DNA from: Roseovarius bejariae
Lineage (GTDB): Bacteria; Pseudomonadota; Alphaproteobacteria; Rhodobacterales; Rhodobacteraceae
Length of the DNA: 64,000 nt
Assembly: GCF_009669325.1 (NCBI RefSeq)
Contig: NZ_SZWE01000001.1
Span: 402 to 64,401 of the forward strand
Reading direction: 5' to 3'
Part shown: piece by piece, positions 5,984 through 13,932 of the stretch
Position numbering within the stretch: position 1 is the first letter of the stretch
Layout: the number at the start of each line of letters is the position of its first letter
Translations under genes and position numbers: made by a program
The notes under the pieces: model-generated
Told to the model about the DNA's origin: nothing
Databases searched by the model: none
What the model saw: the letters and a program-made list of their open reading frames with translations, nothing else

Positions 5984-8731
5984 TCATATCTTCCCTCCAA
6001 TCGGTCCCGTCATTCGGGATTTCTGTTCGTAGATGTCTTTCTGGACGATCCGGCAGGACCCCGAATAAGGGCAACTCGCACAGCTCGGCTCATCCTCGCA
6101 GTAGCGCAGCGCGTGCCGGGGGTCGTCGCCAGGGTAGGGGGCCGCAACGGGCTCGCCGGCCTCGGCCTTATCCTGCAGAACACGCGCCACGAAACCCGGG
6201 CTGAGATCATACCAGCGGTTATAGCCGCCGGGCAGGCGCAGGCGCTTGCTCTCGTTGGTGCGTCGGATTTCCTGGGCGAGAAGTGTTTTCCCGATCCAGC
6301 GCGTGTCCTCGAGCACGGCCAGATCGTCGGGTTGCGCGGGCGACCCCATCATCGCCTCCGGCATCAGGGCAAGTTCCAGCCGGATTTGTTCGGCGCTGAC
6401 ATAATGGCGGGCGCCGCGCGCCACGGCCTCTGTCGCAGCTGCGACAAGCAGGTCGATCGGCGTGACATCTTCGGCCCGCCGCGCGCCCTGGCGCTCGATC
6501 GCCTGTTTGAGCTGTGCGGAGAAATCTTCATTGCCCGCCATCTCCGCGATCACTTCAAGCGGCGCCGCGATCTGCTTGGCGCGATCCCCGAGGGTGGCCA
6601 TCCGCTCCTCGTAGATCTCCCGGGCGGTGCGGGCCTGGGCCATTCCCCAGGCGTGCAACTCCTGGCGCAGCTCGTCGCAGCGCTCGCGGTTGTGGCCCTT
6701 GATGCGGCCGGAAAGGGCGACATCGAGCGGCATCGGCCGGCAATGTATCGTGTAGGTCCGGCTTTCATTGACCGGGTCCAGCCCGGAGATATTGGTGATG
6801 ACCTTGGGTCCGTAGAAGACCAAGCGCTGGTTGTTCCCGTTGGAGTCGACGATCGTCTTCACCCCGGTCTTTTTGTTGTAGGAGACCTTGAGGATCTGGT
6901 TGATGTCGTTGAACTCGGCGGCGCCCTGGCGGCCGCGCCGCTGGCCGACCTTTTCGAGATCGTCGAGCACCAGAAGGCCGCGGCCCATATCGACGAAACG
7001 GATCATCGCCTTCTCGGACCCGGCGCCGAGGACATGACCATTGTAGCTCAGATCCGCGATCGCCTCGGCCGTCGTGGATTTCCCCGATCCCTTTTCGCCG
7101 TTCATCAGGAGCATCGGGATCGCCTCGAAGGCGTTATAGACATAACTCATCGCAACATAGGCAGCCATCAACGCATAATCGGGCTCGTGGGGCAGCCAGG
7201 TGGTCGTGCGCAGGTGGTCGAGGAGATCACCCATAATCTCGCCGAAGGGGCGGTGCGGCTCCTGGTTTTCCCGGACCTTGGCGATATAGGCGTTGATGCT
7301 TTCTGTGCGCCAGGTCGCATAATCCTCCGGCCGCGGAATCGAGGTAATGATCGTGCCATCTTCCAGCGCGATGATCCGGTCCTCATCCGCCGTCCCGGCA
7401 GGCGACGGCATTTCTTTCGGGGTCAGCACATCGCCATCGGAGCGCACGATCTGCGTGACCAGGACGTGTGTCTTCTTCGGGACCTTGATCCGGCGGCCAT
7501 CGGGAAGATGCTCGAGCACCTCGACGGTCTCGGTCCGGCGCACCCGGAACGGGTAGTAGAGCTGACCTTTCTGGAAGGCGCCGTTGATGTTGATCCGCTC
7601 GATGGCGTATTCGCCGTCGTCGTCCGCATCGAGCGGGCGATCCGGTTTGGCCTCCTCGATCCTTGCTTCCAGCCGTGGCGCCTCAGCGAGCAGGGCCTCG
7701 AAGTCGGTGAGCCGGGCGCCGGACTGGAAGTAATCCGTCCAATCAGCCCCCTCGACACCGGGAGGCCGCATTCGGCGCACATCGCGCATTGCCAGCCGGC
7801 GGCATTTCTGCGCCATAGCCTGGCCGGCCGGATCAGCATCCTGACCAAGAAATATCTCGTCCCAGGGCGCCCAGAACTCGGGGTCCTTCCACTCCTCGGG
7901 AATCCCGGAGCCGTGGGTCGATGTGAGCAGGGCCATTTCGCTGCCAAGCCCCGTGCCCTGGATCTCCTGGGAGAGACGCCAGAGGTCCTTCATACCTTCT
8001 GTGACAAAGAGCCGGGTCTTATGGCCGATTTTCCCGTCCCAGTAGGATTGCGGATTCCCGTGACACCAGCCCTTGGCGTCCCGGGGATTGGTGGTGAGAC
8101 CGGGAATGGTGGTCTTGGGCATCCGCCCCAGGAACCGGCCCCGGCGGTCCACGATCGGGGAGGTGAGGGCACAGCGTGTCTGTTTGTCTTTCGGGGCGTC
8201 GTGAGGGTAGGGCGGCGCGATCCCGAGGCCGAAGCGCTCGATCGTACCCCGGTTCAGGCCGCGCCCTTCCAGATAAGCGATGGCCCGCGGCTCCCGGTCC
8301 AGAAGCGACTGGTAGCGTATCAGGGTCTCGGGGTTGATCGGCTGCAGGTCATCGTGGGTCTTGGATGCGGGTGGCTTTTTCGGTGTCTCCACGCTTTGCA
8401 GGCGTGGCGCTTCACCGAGAAGCGCGCCGACATGGGCCAGGGCCTCCGGGAAGGACAGGCGCCGGACTTCCATCACCGCGTCGATGAGGTCCCCGCTTTC
8501 GCGCGTGCCGCCGGGATTGAAATCCCGAAAGCGGCCGGCGTAGGTGCCGGAGAGCTGGATCTTGCAGCTTTCTCCGCTCCCCCCGAGGACATCGGCAATG
8601 GTGATCACCTTGCTGCGGGCATCATAGGCCGCATCCGGGCCATAGAGATCGTCGATCACCCGTCGGATATTGCCCTCGCTCTTGAGGAGTTGCCGGATCC
8701 GATCGGCATCGTAGTGACCGTTACCCGCCAT
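5984..8731 (-). CDS. TOPRIM primase-helicase
   Basis: A 915-residue protein. I chose ATG at 8731, with GGAGG eight bases upstream. The N-terminal 100 residues resemble the CHC2 region of DnaG-type primases, but the usual cysteines are missing. A TOPRIM domain follows, with Glu245 in FVTEGMKD and the DxD pair 298/300 in LGQDADPAGQ. A P-loop ATPase domain has Walker A GEKGSGKST (about 545) and Walker B LLVLDDLE (about 586), matching replicative helicase domains of phages and integrative elements. The C-terminus has four cysteines (878, 884, 887, 893) spaced C-x5-C-x2-C-x5-C, which may bind zinc or an Fe-S cluster. It probably starts replication of the element. It is downstream of the recombinase-like gene and upstream of parB. 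Confidence 0.8.
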   Translation of the reverse strand: MAGNGHYDADRIRQLLKSEGNIRRVIDDLYGPDAAYDARSKVITIADVLGGSGESCKIQLSGTYAGRFRDFNPGGTRESGDLIDAVMEVRRLSFPEALAHVGALLGEAPRLQSVETPKKPPASKTHDDLQPINPETLIRYQSLLDREPRAIAYLEGRGLNRGTIERFGLGIAPPYPHDAPKDKQTRCALTSPIVDRRGRFLGRMPKTTIPGLTTNPRDAKGWCHGNPQSYWDGKIGHKTRLFVTEGMKDLWRLSQEIQGTGLGSEMALLTSTHGSGIPEEWKDPEFWAPWDEIFLGQDADPAGQAMAQKCRRLAMRDVRRMRPPGVEGADWTDYFQSGARLTDFEALLAEAPRLEARIEEAKPDRPLDADDDGEYAIERININGAFQKGQLYYPFRVRRTETVEVLEHLPDGRRIKVPKKTHVLVTQIVRSDGDVLTPKEMPSPAGTADEDRIIALEDGTIITSIPRPEDYATWRTESINAYIAKVRENQEPHRPFGEIMGDLLDHLRTTTWLPHEPDYALMAAYVAMSYVYNAFEAIPMLLMNGEKGSGKSTTAEAIADLSYNGHVLGAGSEKAMIRFVDMGRGLLVLDDLEKVGQRRGRQGAAEFNDINQILKVSYNKKTGVKTIVDSNGNNQRLVFYGPKVITNISGLDPVNESRTYTIHCRPMPLDVALSGRIKGHNRERCDELRQELHAWGMAQARTAREIYEERMATLGDRAKQIAAPLEVIAEMAGNEDFSAQLKQAIERQGARRAEDVTPIDLLVAAATEAVARGARHYVSAEQIRLELALMPEAMMGSPAQPDDLAVLEDTRWIGKTLLAQEIRRTNESKRLRLPGGYNRWYDLSPGFVARVLQDKAEAGEPVAAPYPGDDPRHALRYCEDEPSCASCPYSGSCRIVQKDIYEQKSRMTGPIGGKI

Positions 8732-8794
8732 CGAAAACACCTCCCGACACCCGGACTCGTCCGTCCGGGTTTCGTGCGAACGTCACGATCTCCA

Positions 8795-11191
8795 TCAGTT
8801 CGCCCGTTTTCTCTTCCGGCGCCGCGGTTCGACGGGATCATCGAAGGCCTCCGAGTAACCGGCATCGGCATCCTCGAATTTCTCCTCGGCGGTGTAGTCG
8901 GCATAAGTTGTGATGATCTGCTGAACAGAATCGAACAAGCGCGCAGCGGCCGCGTCGTACTCCACGACCTTTGCGAGATGCGTGGCGACGACATGGCGTA
9001 CAGATTGGATGCGATGAATCCCGAGGCCCCGGATGGCCCCGGCTCCGGTGTAGGGATTGTAGACGCCGAATTTCCGGATCGCGTCGAGGAAGAGGTTCGA
9101 CAGCTCATCTGCATCGAGCGGTTCTTCCGACTTGCTGTTCGATTGGCTATTGTCCTTGACGATGAATTGCCCGTGGTCCGGCCCATCACCGAGAAGGACC
9201 TTTCGGGCCTCAACGTAGCGGTCGATGCGATCGTAGAGGTCGCGCCAATTGACCAGCGCGACATCGATATCGCTGGTGGCGGGGCTTCCGTGGTTCTTGA
9301 ATACCGTCTTGGGTTGGCGGAACCGCCATTTGCCGTTTTTGAAGTAGACAACCCCGTGATTGCGCCGTGTGAGGGAGGCGAAGCTGGGAGGTGCGGCGTC
9401 TTCGTCGAGTAGGATCAGAGATGCCAAGTCCTTTCGGCGTAGAGGAAGAACCTCCAGCAGATGGATCAGCATAGACCGACGCTGGCACCGCGCCCATTCC
9501 AACTCCTGGACTGCGCGTGGCGGCGTGCGGGCGTCGATGTGCTCGACGATCATGTGATAGGCGTCCAGTGGATGGTCATCCCTGAGGATGACATCGACGG
9601 CCCTGAAGCTACTGCGTCCGGCGGTGATCTTATCCATCCACGCGCCGTGCTCAACGTATAGGCTTTCGACCGTCTGCTGACAGAACCGGGTGAGATCATC
9701 CTCCTTGGGCATCCCCGGGAACCGATCGCTGAACACCTCCCGGTGTTGGACGACGAAACCATCGTCCGGGTTGAAAAGAGCGATGAGCGCATTCAACACC
9801 GCTATGATGGTAGTGGTCGGCATACCGCGCCGCGCGACAATGAATTCAATGACCTTCCGGACCTGCGCTTCGTCGGCAGCATTGAGGAAGCTCATCATGT
9901 CGCCCGGCATATCCGGAGCCACTTGGCGCAGCGCACCGAAGAAAACCTCGAAGGCTGTGGTCCGCGCTGAGATGGTGCCGTCACGCCACGCGACCCCACG
10001 CTTTTTGCCGATGGGAGCAGGGTATGAGGTCTTGAACTCGATGAGCGCGTCGTATTCCCGCTGAAGCCCGGCAGGGGCGAGAAAGGCGCCGTCACGAACG
10101 TCTGGGGTCCCGTTCCCGCGATCGAACTTGCACCGATAGGGCGATCGGTCTCCGCCATCGTCATCCTCATCGCGCGGGATCCGCCAGATGTTATCCAGAC
10201 ACCAGGTGACGATCTCCTCCTGCTCGGGGCGGGATCGGGCATCGAAGTCATCTGGCAGGTGGCTGCGGACAATCGCCCAGACGTGTTTCGTAAGGCCGAA
10301 ATCGCTGTAGGTGGCCGTCATGTAACGATACACGCCGTCGGTGTAGTGCAGCAGTGTTCCCTTGGGCAGCTCGAGGACCTGTTCGACCCGGGCCAAGTGG
10401 GCCACGGTATCATCGCGGCGCGGGCGGCAGTCCTTCTGAAGCCAGGTCAGGAGCGTGGTGAAGCGGACGCCGGCAGCCTGCGCGAGCCCTTTGGCCGTCC
10501 AGCCACGCAATTCGATAAAGTGCTGCAGCGCCTCCGTCAGTGTGTCGAAGCTGGGAAGCCCGGCCTGTATCTTGTCGCGTGTGCGGGGGCCATTGACCAG
10601 CAGCATCAGCGTGCCGGGAGCCACCTGGAGAGCACGCTCAAGCGCGACGAGGCGCTGCAGGTTCTGAGCCGTGGTCGGCAGGATCTCATAGTTGATCCAG
10701 CCGCGCAGCGTGTTGATGTGCAGCCCGACCTGGTTGGCCAGCTCCACGTCGGTGATCTTGCGCAGCTGCATGTGATACTTGAGCGTCTCGGCGAGTGAGG
10801 CGTAGCTGCCGGCCTTGCGTGCCAGGTCAAGCGCGATCGGGCGCACATGCTGTCGCAGCTGCGACCGCATGCCATCATGGCTGGTCTTTTTGAGCTGCCG
10901 CAGCGTGCGCCGAAGGACCCTGTCATTGGTGGGCTTGTGCAGGATCCGATCATCGAGCGGCTCGTCGATGAAGATACCGCCGGCCTCGGTGAACCTGTTG
11001 AAGGCCCAATCGAACTTCGCCAGGCCCGTGTTGATCTGCTCCGGCGTCCGTCTCGCGTGCTCGAGACCCGCGCGCCGCGCGGCTCGAGACACCTGGAACA
11101 GGCGCCCGTAGGACGGATAGATCCGATCGGTGGACCACACCGGGTCCTTTTCGACGCTTTCATTGAATATCGCTGTGTCTTTTGCACACAT
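8795..11191 (-). CDS. Large XRE-domain tyrosine recombinase-like protein
   Basis: A 798-residue protein. I chose ATG at 11191 (MCAKDTAIFN), with AAGGGGGA seven bases upstream. A longer frame starts inside a hairpin and lacks a ribosome site. Two tandem XRE-like helix-turn-helix regions lie at about 131 to 195 and 216 to 282. The C-terminal 230 residues resemble a tyrosine recombinase: Arg about 585 (LPLRRKDLASL), a Lys-containing beta turn (QPKTVFKN), Arg about 732 (QSVRHVVATHL) and Tyr about 763 (IITTYADYT). The box II histidine (HxxR) is Gln and the LGH-type histidine is Asp, so catalysis may be altered. It could be a second integrase, a resolvase or a recombinase-derived initiator. It has a structured leader. 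Confidence 0.7.
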   Translation of the reverse strand: MCAKDTAIFNESVEKDPVWSTDRIYPSYGRLFQVSRAARRAGLEHARRTPEQINTGLAKFDWAFNRFTEAGGIFIDEPLDDRILHKPTNDRVLRRTLRQLKKTSHDGMRSQLRQHVRPIALDLARKAGSYASLAETLKYHMQLRKITDVELANQVGLHINTLRGWINYEILPTTAQNLQRLVALERALQVAPGTLMLLVNGPRTRDKIQAGLPSFDTLTEALQHFIELRGWTAKGLAQAAGVRFTTLLTWLQKDCRPRRDDTVAHLARVEQVLELPKGTLLHYTDGVYRYMTATYSDFGLTKHVWAIVRSHLPDDFDARSRPEQEEIVTWCLDNIWRIPRDEDDDGGDRSPYRCKFDRGNGTPDVRDGAFLAPAGLQREYDALIEFKTSYPAPIGKKRGVAWRDGTISARTTAFEVFFGALRQVAPDMPGDMMSFLNAADEAQVRKVIEFIVARRGMPTTTIIAVLNALIALFNPDDGFVVQHREVFSDRFPGMPKEDDLTRFCQQTVESLYVEHGAWMDKITAGRSSFRAVDVILRDDHPLDAYHMIVEHIDARTPPRAVQELEWARCQRRSMLIHLLEVLPLRRKDLASLILLDEDAAPPSFASLTRRNHGVVYFKNGKWRFRQPKTVFKNHGSPATSDIDVALVNWRDLYDRIDRYVEARKVLLGDGPDHGQFIVKDNSQSNSKSEEPLDADELSNLFLDAIRKFGVYNPYTGAGAIRGLGIHRIQSVRHVVATHLAKVVEYDAAAARLFDSVQQIITTYADYTAEEKFEDADAGYSEAFDDPVEPRRRKRKRAN

Positions 11192-11233
11192 GACGAATCC
11201 CCCTTGAACCGGGGACACCCGGAGGGTAAGTTC

Positions 11234-11299
11234 GTCATCGAGATGTGGCGAATGTCTCGATGACTTTTGGGCCCTGACGAGCTGCAACTCGTCGGGGCC
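11234..11299 (-). promoter_or_regulatory. Structured 5' leader of the XRE-recombinase gene
   Basis: Two hairpins lie upstream of the start at 11191. The first pairs GTCATCGAGA (11234-11243) with TCTCGATGAC (11255-11264), ten perfect pairs. The second pairs GGCCCTGACGAG (11270-11281) with CTCGTCGGGGCC (11288-11299), twelve positions with one G-T type mismatch. Closer to the start, TCCCC and the ribosome-site GGGGA could pair around GGTTCAA. The set suggests an attenuator or translation control of the downstream gene. The second hairpin could alternatively be a plus-strand terminator, as TTCCTATTT follows it. Confidence 0.5.
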
Positions 11300-11316
11300 T
11301 TCCTATTTCAGGTGTC

Positions 11317-11583
11317 CTACATCAGTCGTTGTTGTTGCTCCGTTGTTCTGATCACACGCCACCCGGTGGAGGTCAGTTCAGCGTTACGGTGCTTCGCCGT
11401 CGTCTTGCGGACGAGGCTCTTGCCGATCAGTTGCCGGATATAGCCGGACATGTTCGAGCTGTTCACACCCATCGCCTTCGCGATCTCCCTTTGGCTGGGC
11501 CATTTGCCATGGGCCGCGTGGTAGTCCGCCATGAAGCCGAGAAGCTCGAGCTGCCGCTTTGTCGGTGGCACCGGATTCTGCAT
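11317..11583 (-). CDS. Small winged-helix (LexA N-terminus-like) regulator
   Basis: An 88-residue protein. I chose ATG at 11583, with GAGGGGG upstream; GTG at 11589 is an alternative with tighter spacing. Residues 8 to 70 (PTKRQLELLGFMADYHAAHG, then PSQREIAKAMGV and VNSSNMSGYIRQL) form a winged helix like the DNA-binding domain of LexA or MarR-type regulators, with ALTSTG-like wing residues at the end. There is no protease or ligand domain. It is the first minus-strand gene after the repeat-rich region at 11812-12214, so it is a candidate to bind that region and to control the primase-partition genes downstream. That role is inference. Confidence 0.7.
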   Translation of the reverse strand: MQNPVPPTKRQLELLGFMADYHAAHGKWPSQREIAKAMGVNSSNMSGYIRQLIGKSLVRKTTAKHRNAELTSTGWRVIRTTEQQQRLM

Positions 11584-11811
11584 TTTCACGACGTCCCCCT
11601 CGTGGTCCGTGATCCTAAGTATCGGGGTTCTGCATCGCGTTTCAAGCGCGCAGTACGCATGGTGCGGTTGCGCGATTTCAGCCCAACCACAATATGTTGT
11701 GGTCGGACCCGCGGGCGGAAGTGCCCTCGGTCGGGACTGCGCGATAGGTGATCCGCCTGTTCTCAAGCGGCGCCGGCCTCGTTGTTGAAGATTACGTGCA
11801 CAGAGGCGTTC

Positions 11812-12057
11812 TGCTGCACGGTGGGCCGGTAACTCCCTTATATCCAAGGGGTTTTCGACGTTCAATTGAATGTTCACCAATTGTTCTGTTAGACGGGTGC
11901 TGCACGCTCATCTGCACAGCTGCTGCACACCTTGCTGCACAGCCCTGTGCCGCGTGCCAATCTCTCTCTTTTTAACGAAATAATAATAGGTTACGCCGTT
12001 CAGAGCACGGCGAGACCGGCTGCGCGCCAAATACGTGCTGCACAGCGCTGCTGCACA
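11812..12057 (+). repeat. TGCTGCACA iteron-like array
   Basis: TGCTGCAC followed by A or G occurs at 11812, 11898, 11921, 11933, 12036 and 12049. A variant, ATCTGCACA, at 11910 makes four units in a row at 11 to 12 base spacing (11898, 11910, 11921, 11933). The last pair is 13 bases apart. An opposite-strand copy (TGTGCAG) lies at 12095. All units are in direct orientation, close to helical phase, and next to hairpins and AT-rich sequence. This resembles the iterons of plasmid origins. Alternatively they are operator sites for the adjacent winged-helix protein. Confidence 0.65.
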
Positions 12058-12106
12058 GTCTAATGCATTGAAAAAACGCCTTTTTTAGAAGGCCTGTGCA
12101 GGTAAG

Positions 12107-12214
12107 GGGCTCAAAATCGCCGATTTCACAGCGTCATGGAATTGAGCCCGAAAAACGGAAAAATATCGGCTTTCCAAGCCGATGGCCCGAATTTCTTTCC
12201 AAAAACGGGCCATC
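12107..12214. other. Cluster of three perfect hairpins (candidate origin structure)
   Basis: GGGCTCAA (12107-12114) pairs with TTGAGCCC (12142-12149). ATCGGCTT (12165-12172) pairs with AAGCCGAT (12176-12183) over a three-base loop. GATGGCCCG (12181-12189) pairs with CGGGCCATC (12206-12214). The sequence to the right (TTATTGAAATCGTTAAATTATTG) is AT-rich. With the neighbouring repeats this looks like a replication origin or single-strand initiation site for the primase. It could also be a recombination site. Confidence 0.5.
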
Positions 12215-12567
12215 GAACAGGTTAAGTTATTGAAATCGTTAAATTATTGAGCCGCTTGGCTGATAAGGTCCTGGAGCTCGGACACCCACGGTGTATTGAA
12301 TTCGGTCCGTCATATGTCGATCTGGCAGCGTGGAAACCACCATATCCGGTGCCTTACAGGGAAAATCCGTGTGGGAATCCTAACAGCCTACCTGTCCTTG
12401 GCTATAAGAATTCTAACGGACAAGGAGGCTCGCACGGCATGTTCATAGGCTAAGTAACCTAACCGGTACGGCGGGGATACGGCTACAGAACGCCGCTTGG
12501 CCTCGCATTGCAGATAAAAAATCCAGTTTCGATGATGGGTTTTTGCGCTTTAGCCAAGCTTCTCTTC
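12215..12567. other. Non-coding stretch between origin-like region and excisionase-like gene
   Basis: About 350 bases. It starts AT-rich and then has ordinary composition. A 68-codon frame from a TTG at 12247 is open, but it has no ribosome site and its residues look non-coding. It probably contains the promoter for the excisionase-integrase genes; I cannot place it with confidence. Confidence 0.4.
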
Positions 12568-12888
12568 ATGAGTACAAGCGCGACATATCCCAAGCCCTTC
12601 ACCCTCGCCGAAGTTGCAGACATACTTCGTGTCGATTACCATGTAATTTACCGGGAAGTTCGTAAGAAAAGGCTTGTAGCCCAGAAGGTTGGGAAGGAGT
12701 ATCAAGTGCATGTTGAAGCACTTGATAGGTATCTTCTCGAACCATGGCAAAACCCGGCCGACGATCCAAAGGACCGCACCTCTGGATGCGCAAAGACGAT
12801 GAGCGGTGGCTCATCCTCGACAATGGAAAACAGATTTCCACCGGGCTACGCGGTCGGGGCAGCGAGGAAGCTGCTAAACTCGAGGTAG
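12568..12888 (+). CDS. Excisionase-like helix-turn-helix protein
   Basis: A 106-residue protein from ATG at 12568 (MSTSATYPKP). The ribosome site is weak, and in-frame Met codons upstream (12508, 12532) are possible. Residues about 8 to 60 (FTLAEVADILRVDYHVIYRE, then VRKKRLVAQKVG and YQVHVEALDRYL) form the winged helix-turn-helix of the excisionase/MerR-like family, with the final segment of such domains. The C-terminal 48 codons overlap the integrase gene in another frame for 145 bases, so that tail is poorly constrained by domain identity. It probably directs excision with the integrase and may repress it. Overlap of the two genes suggests translational coupling. Confidence 0.7.
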   Translation: MSTSATYPKPFTLAEVADILRVDYHVIYREVRKKRLVAQKVGKEYQVHVEALDRYLLEPWQNPADDPKDRTSGCAKTMSGGSSSTMENRFPPGYAVGAARKLLNSR

Positions 12889-13844
12889 CGCGCTACCTCC
12901 TTCACACCCAAGCCGATGAATTTGACAGACCGGAGTCGTTGGAAGCCTTGTCGGTTCAGGGCGCCCTTGGGTACTATATCGAAAATCTGCGAACGGATAT
13001 GGCCGACCCTAAGCGTCAAGGCTATGCCGTTATGGCGTTGATACAGTTTTGGGACGGGAAAACCTGTGCTGAAGTCAACGCGAGAAACTGCGAATTATAT
13101 TGTAAAACAAGGCGTTCTGCGTCGACGGCCCGTCGGGAGCTCGGTGTCCTTCGGGCTGCACTGAACAAGGCACACAAAGACGGGTTCATACCCTCAGCTC
13201 CGCAGGTTCACCTGCCGCCGAAAAGCACCAAAAAGCCCGTCTCGCTGACCCGTGATGAGGTCGCGCGCGTACTCTGGCAACTGTGGAGACGAAAGCGCAC
13301 CCAGCATGCGGCACGGTTCCTGGTTTGCATGTTCTACACGGGCTCGCGCCCGCGAACGATTGCCTACACAACATGGGAAGAACGTCCCGACGGTCCTTGG
13401 GTGGATCTCGAGGATGGCATCTGGTGGCGCGCAGGTGTCGAGGAACGGGAAACGGTCAAGATGCGCCGCCCTCACGGAATTCCGCGAAGGCTCGATGCGC
13501 ACCTGCGTCGCTGGCGGAAAATGATGCTGCGGGAGACCGCTCAGGGGCCCGGGCGAGGCGGGAAATATGTGATCGAGTATCCATCCCGGCCCAACCAACC
13601 AGTGAAGGACATTGGAGGCTCGCTGGAGCGTGCCTGCGAGCGTGCCGGCGTTCGTCGGATTACCCCGCATGTGCTTAAACACACGGCCATAACGAACGGT
13701 ATCAGGTCGGGCATGAGCATCACGGAAGCTGCGGACTACTTCTCTACGAGCACCCAGACGATCGAGGACGTCTACTGGTACCGCAGTCCACACCATCAAA
13801 AACGCGCACGGGACATCATGGATCGTTCGGGGAAATCGCAATGA
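12744..13844 (+). CDS. int: Tyrosine-type site-specific integrase
   Basis: A 366-residue integrase that starts inside the excisionase-like gene. The N-terminal arm and core-binding regions precede the catalytic domain: Arg in MFYTGSRPRTIAYTTW (about 204), a basic beta-turn region RRPHGIPRRL, the box II segment ITPHVLKHTAITNG (about 311), where the usual HxxR is HxxK, and the tyrosine in TIEDVYWYRSP (about 346). Lys for the second Arg occurs in a known subset of tRNA-targeting integrases, so activity is still likely. The gene ends 89 bases before a tRNA-Arg 3' fragment, which marks its attachment site. Function: integration and excision of the element. The start ATG at 12744 gives MAKPGRRSKG. 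Confidence 0.9.
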   Translation: MAKPGRRSKGPHLWMRKDDERWLILDNGKQISTGLRGRGSEEAAKLEVARYLLHTQADEFDRPESLEALSVQGALGYYIENLRTDMADPKRQGYAVMALIQFWDGKTCAEVNARNCELYCKTRRSASTARRELGVLRAALNKAHKDGFIPSAPQVHLPPKSTKKPVSLTRDEVARVLWQLWRRKRTQHAARFLVCMFYTGSRPRTIAYTTWEERPDGPWVDLEDGIWWRAGVEERETVKMRRPHGIPRRLDAHLRRWRKMMLRETAQGPGRGGKYVIEYPSRPNQPVKDIGGSLERACERAGVRRITPHVLKHTAITNGIRSGMSITEAADYFSTSTQTIEDVYWYRSPHHQKRARDIMDRSGKSQ

Positions 13845-13889
13845 AATGCAATGATATGGGCGCAAATGAGTGCAACTGAGCGCAAATAA
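13838..13889 (+). repeat. Five ten-base repeats between int and the attachment site
   Basis: GCAATGAAAT, GCAATGATAT, then after two bases GCGCAAATGA, GTGCAACTGA and GCGCAAATAA follow one another at 13838, 13848, 13860, 13870 and 13880. The ten-base period places them on one face of the helix. Their location beside the tRNA-derived site suggests arm-type binding sites for the integrase or excisionase. Confidence 0.55.
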
Positions 13890-13932
13890 GATCAAAGAAA
13901 TTCAATAAAATAAGGGGTTTGGGCTTATCCCT

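Noticed and set aside
5948..9412. A plus-strand open frame of about 1150 codons opposite the primase and recombinase genes
   Set aside because: It is antisense to two well-supported genes, has no recognisable motif, and long mirror frames are expected in GC-rich DNA.
11881..12060. A CRISPR array suggested by the repeated TGCTGCACA units
   Set aside because: Units are nine bases long and spaced 11 to 13 bases, far too short for CRISPR repeats and spacers, and there are no cas genes.
12247..12453. A 68-codon frame from a TTG start after the hairpin cluster
   Set aside because: No ribosome site, arbitrary-looking composition, and it lies in the putative origin-promoter region.
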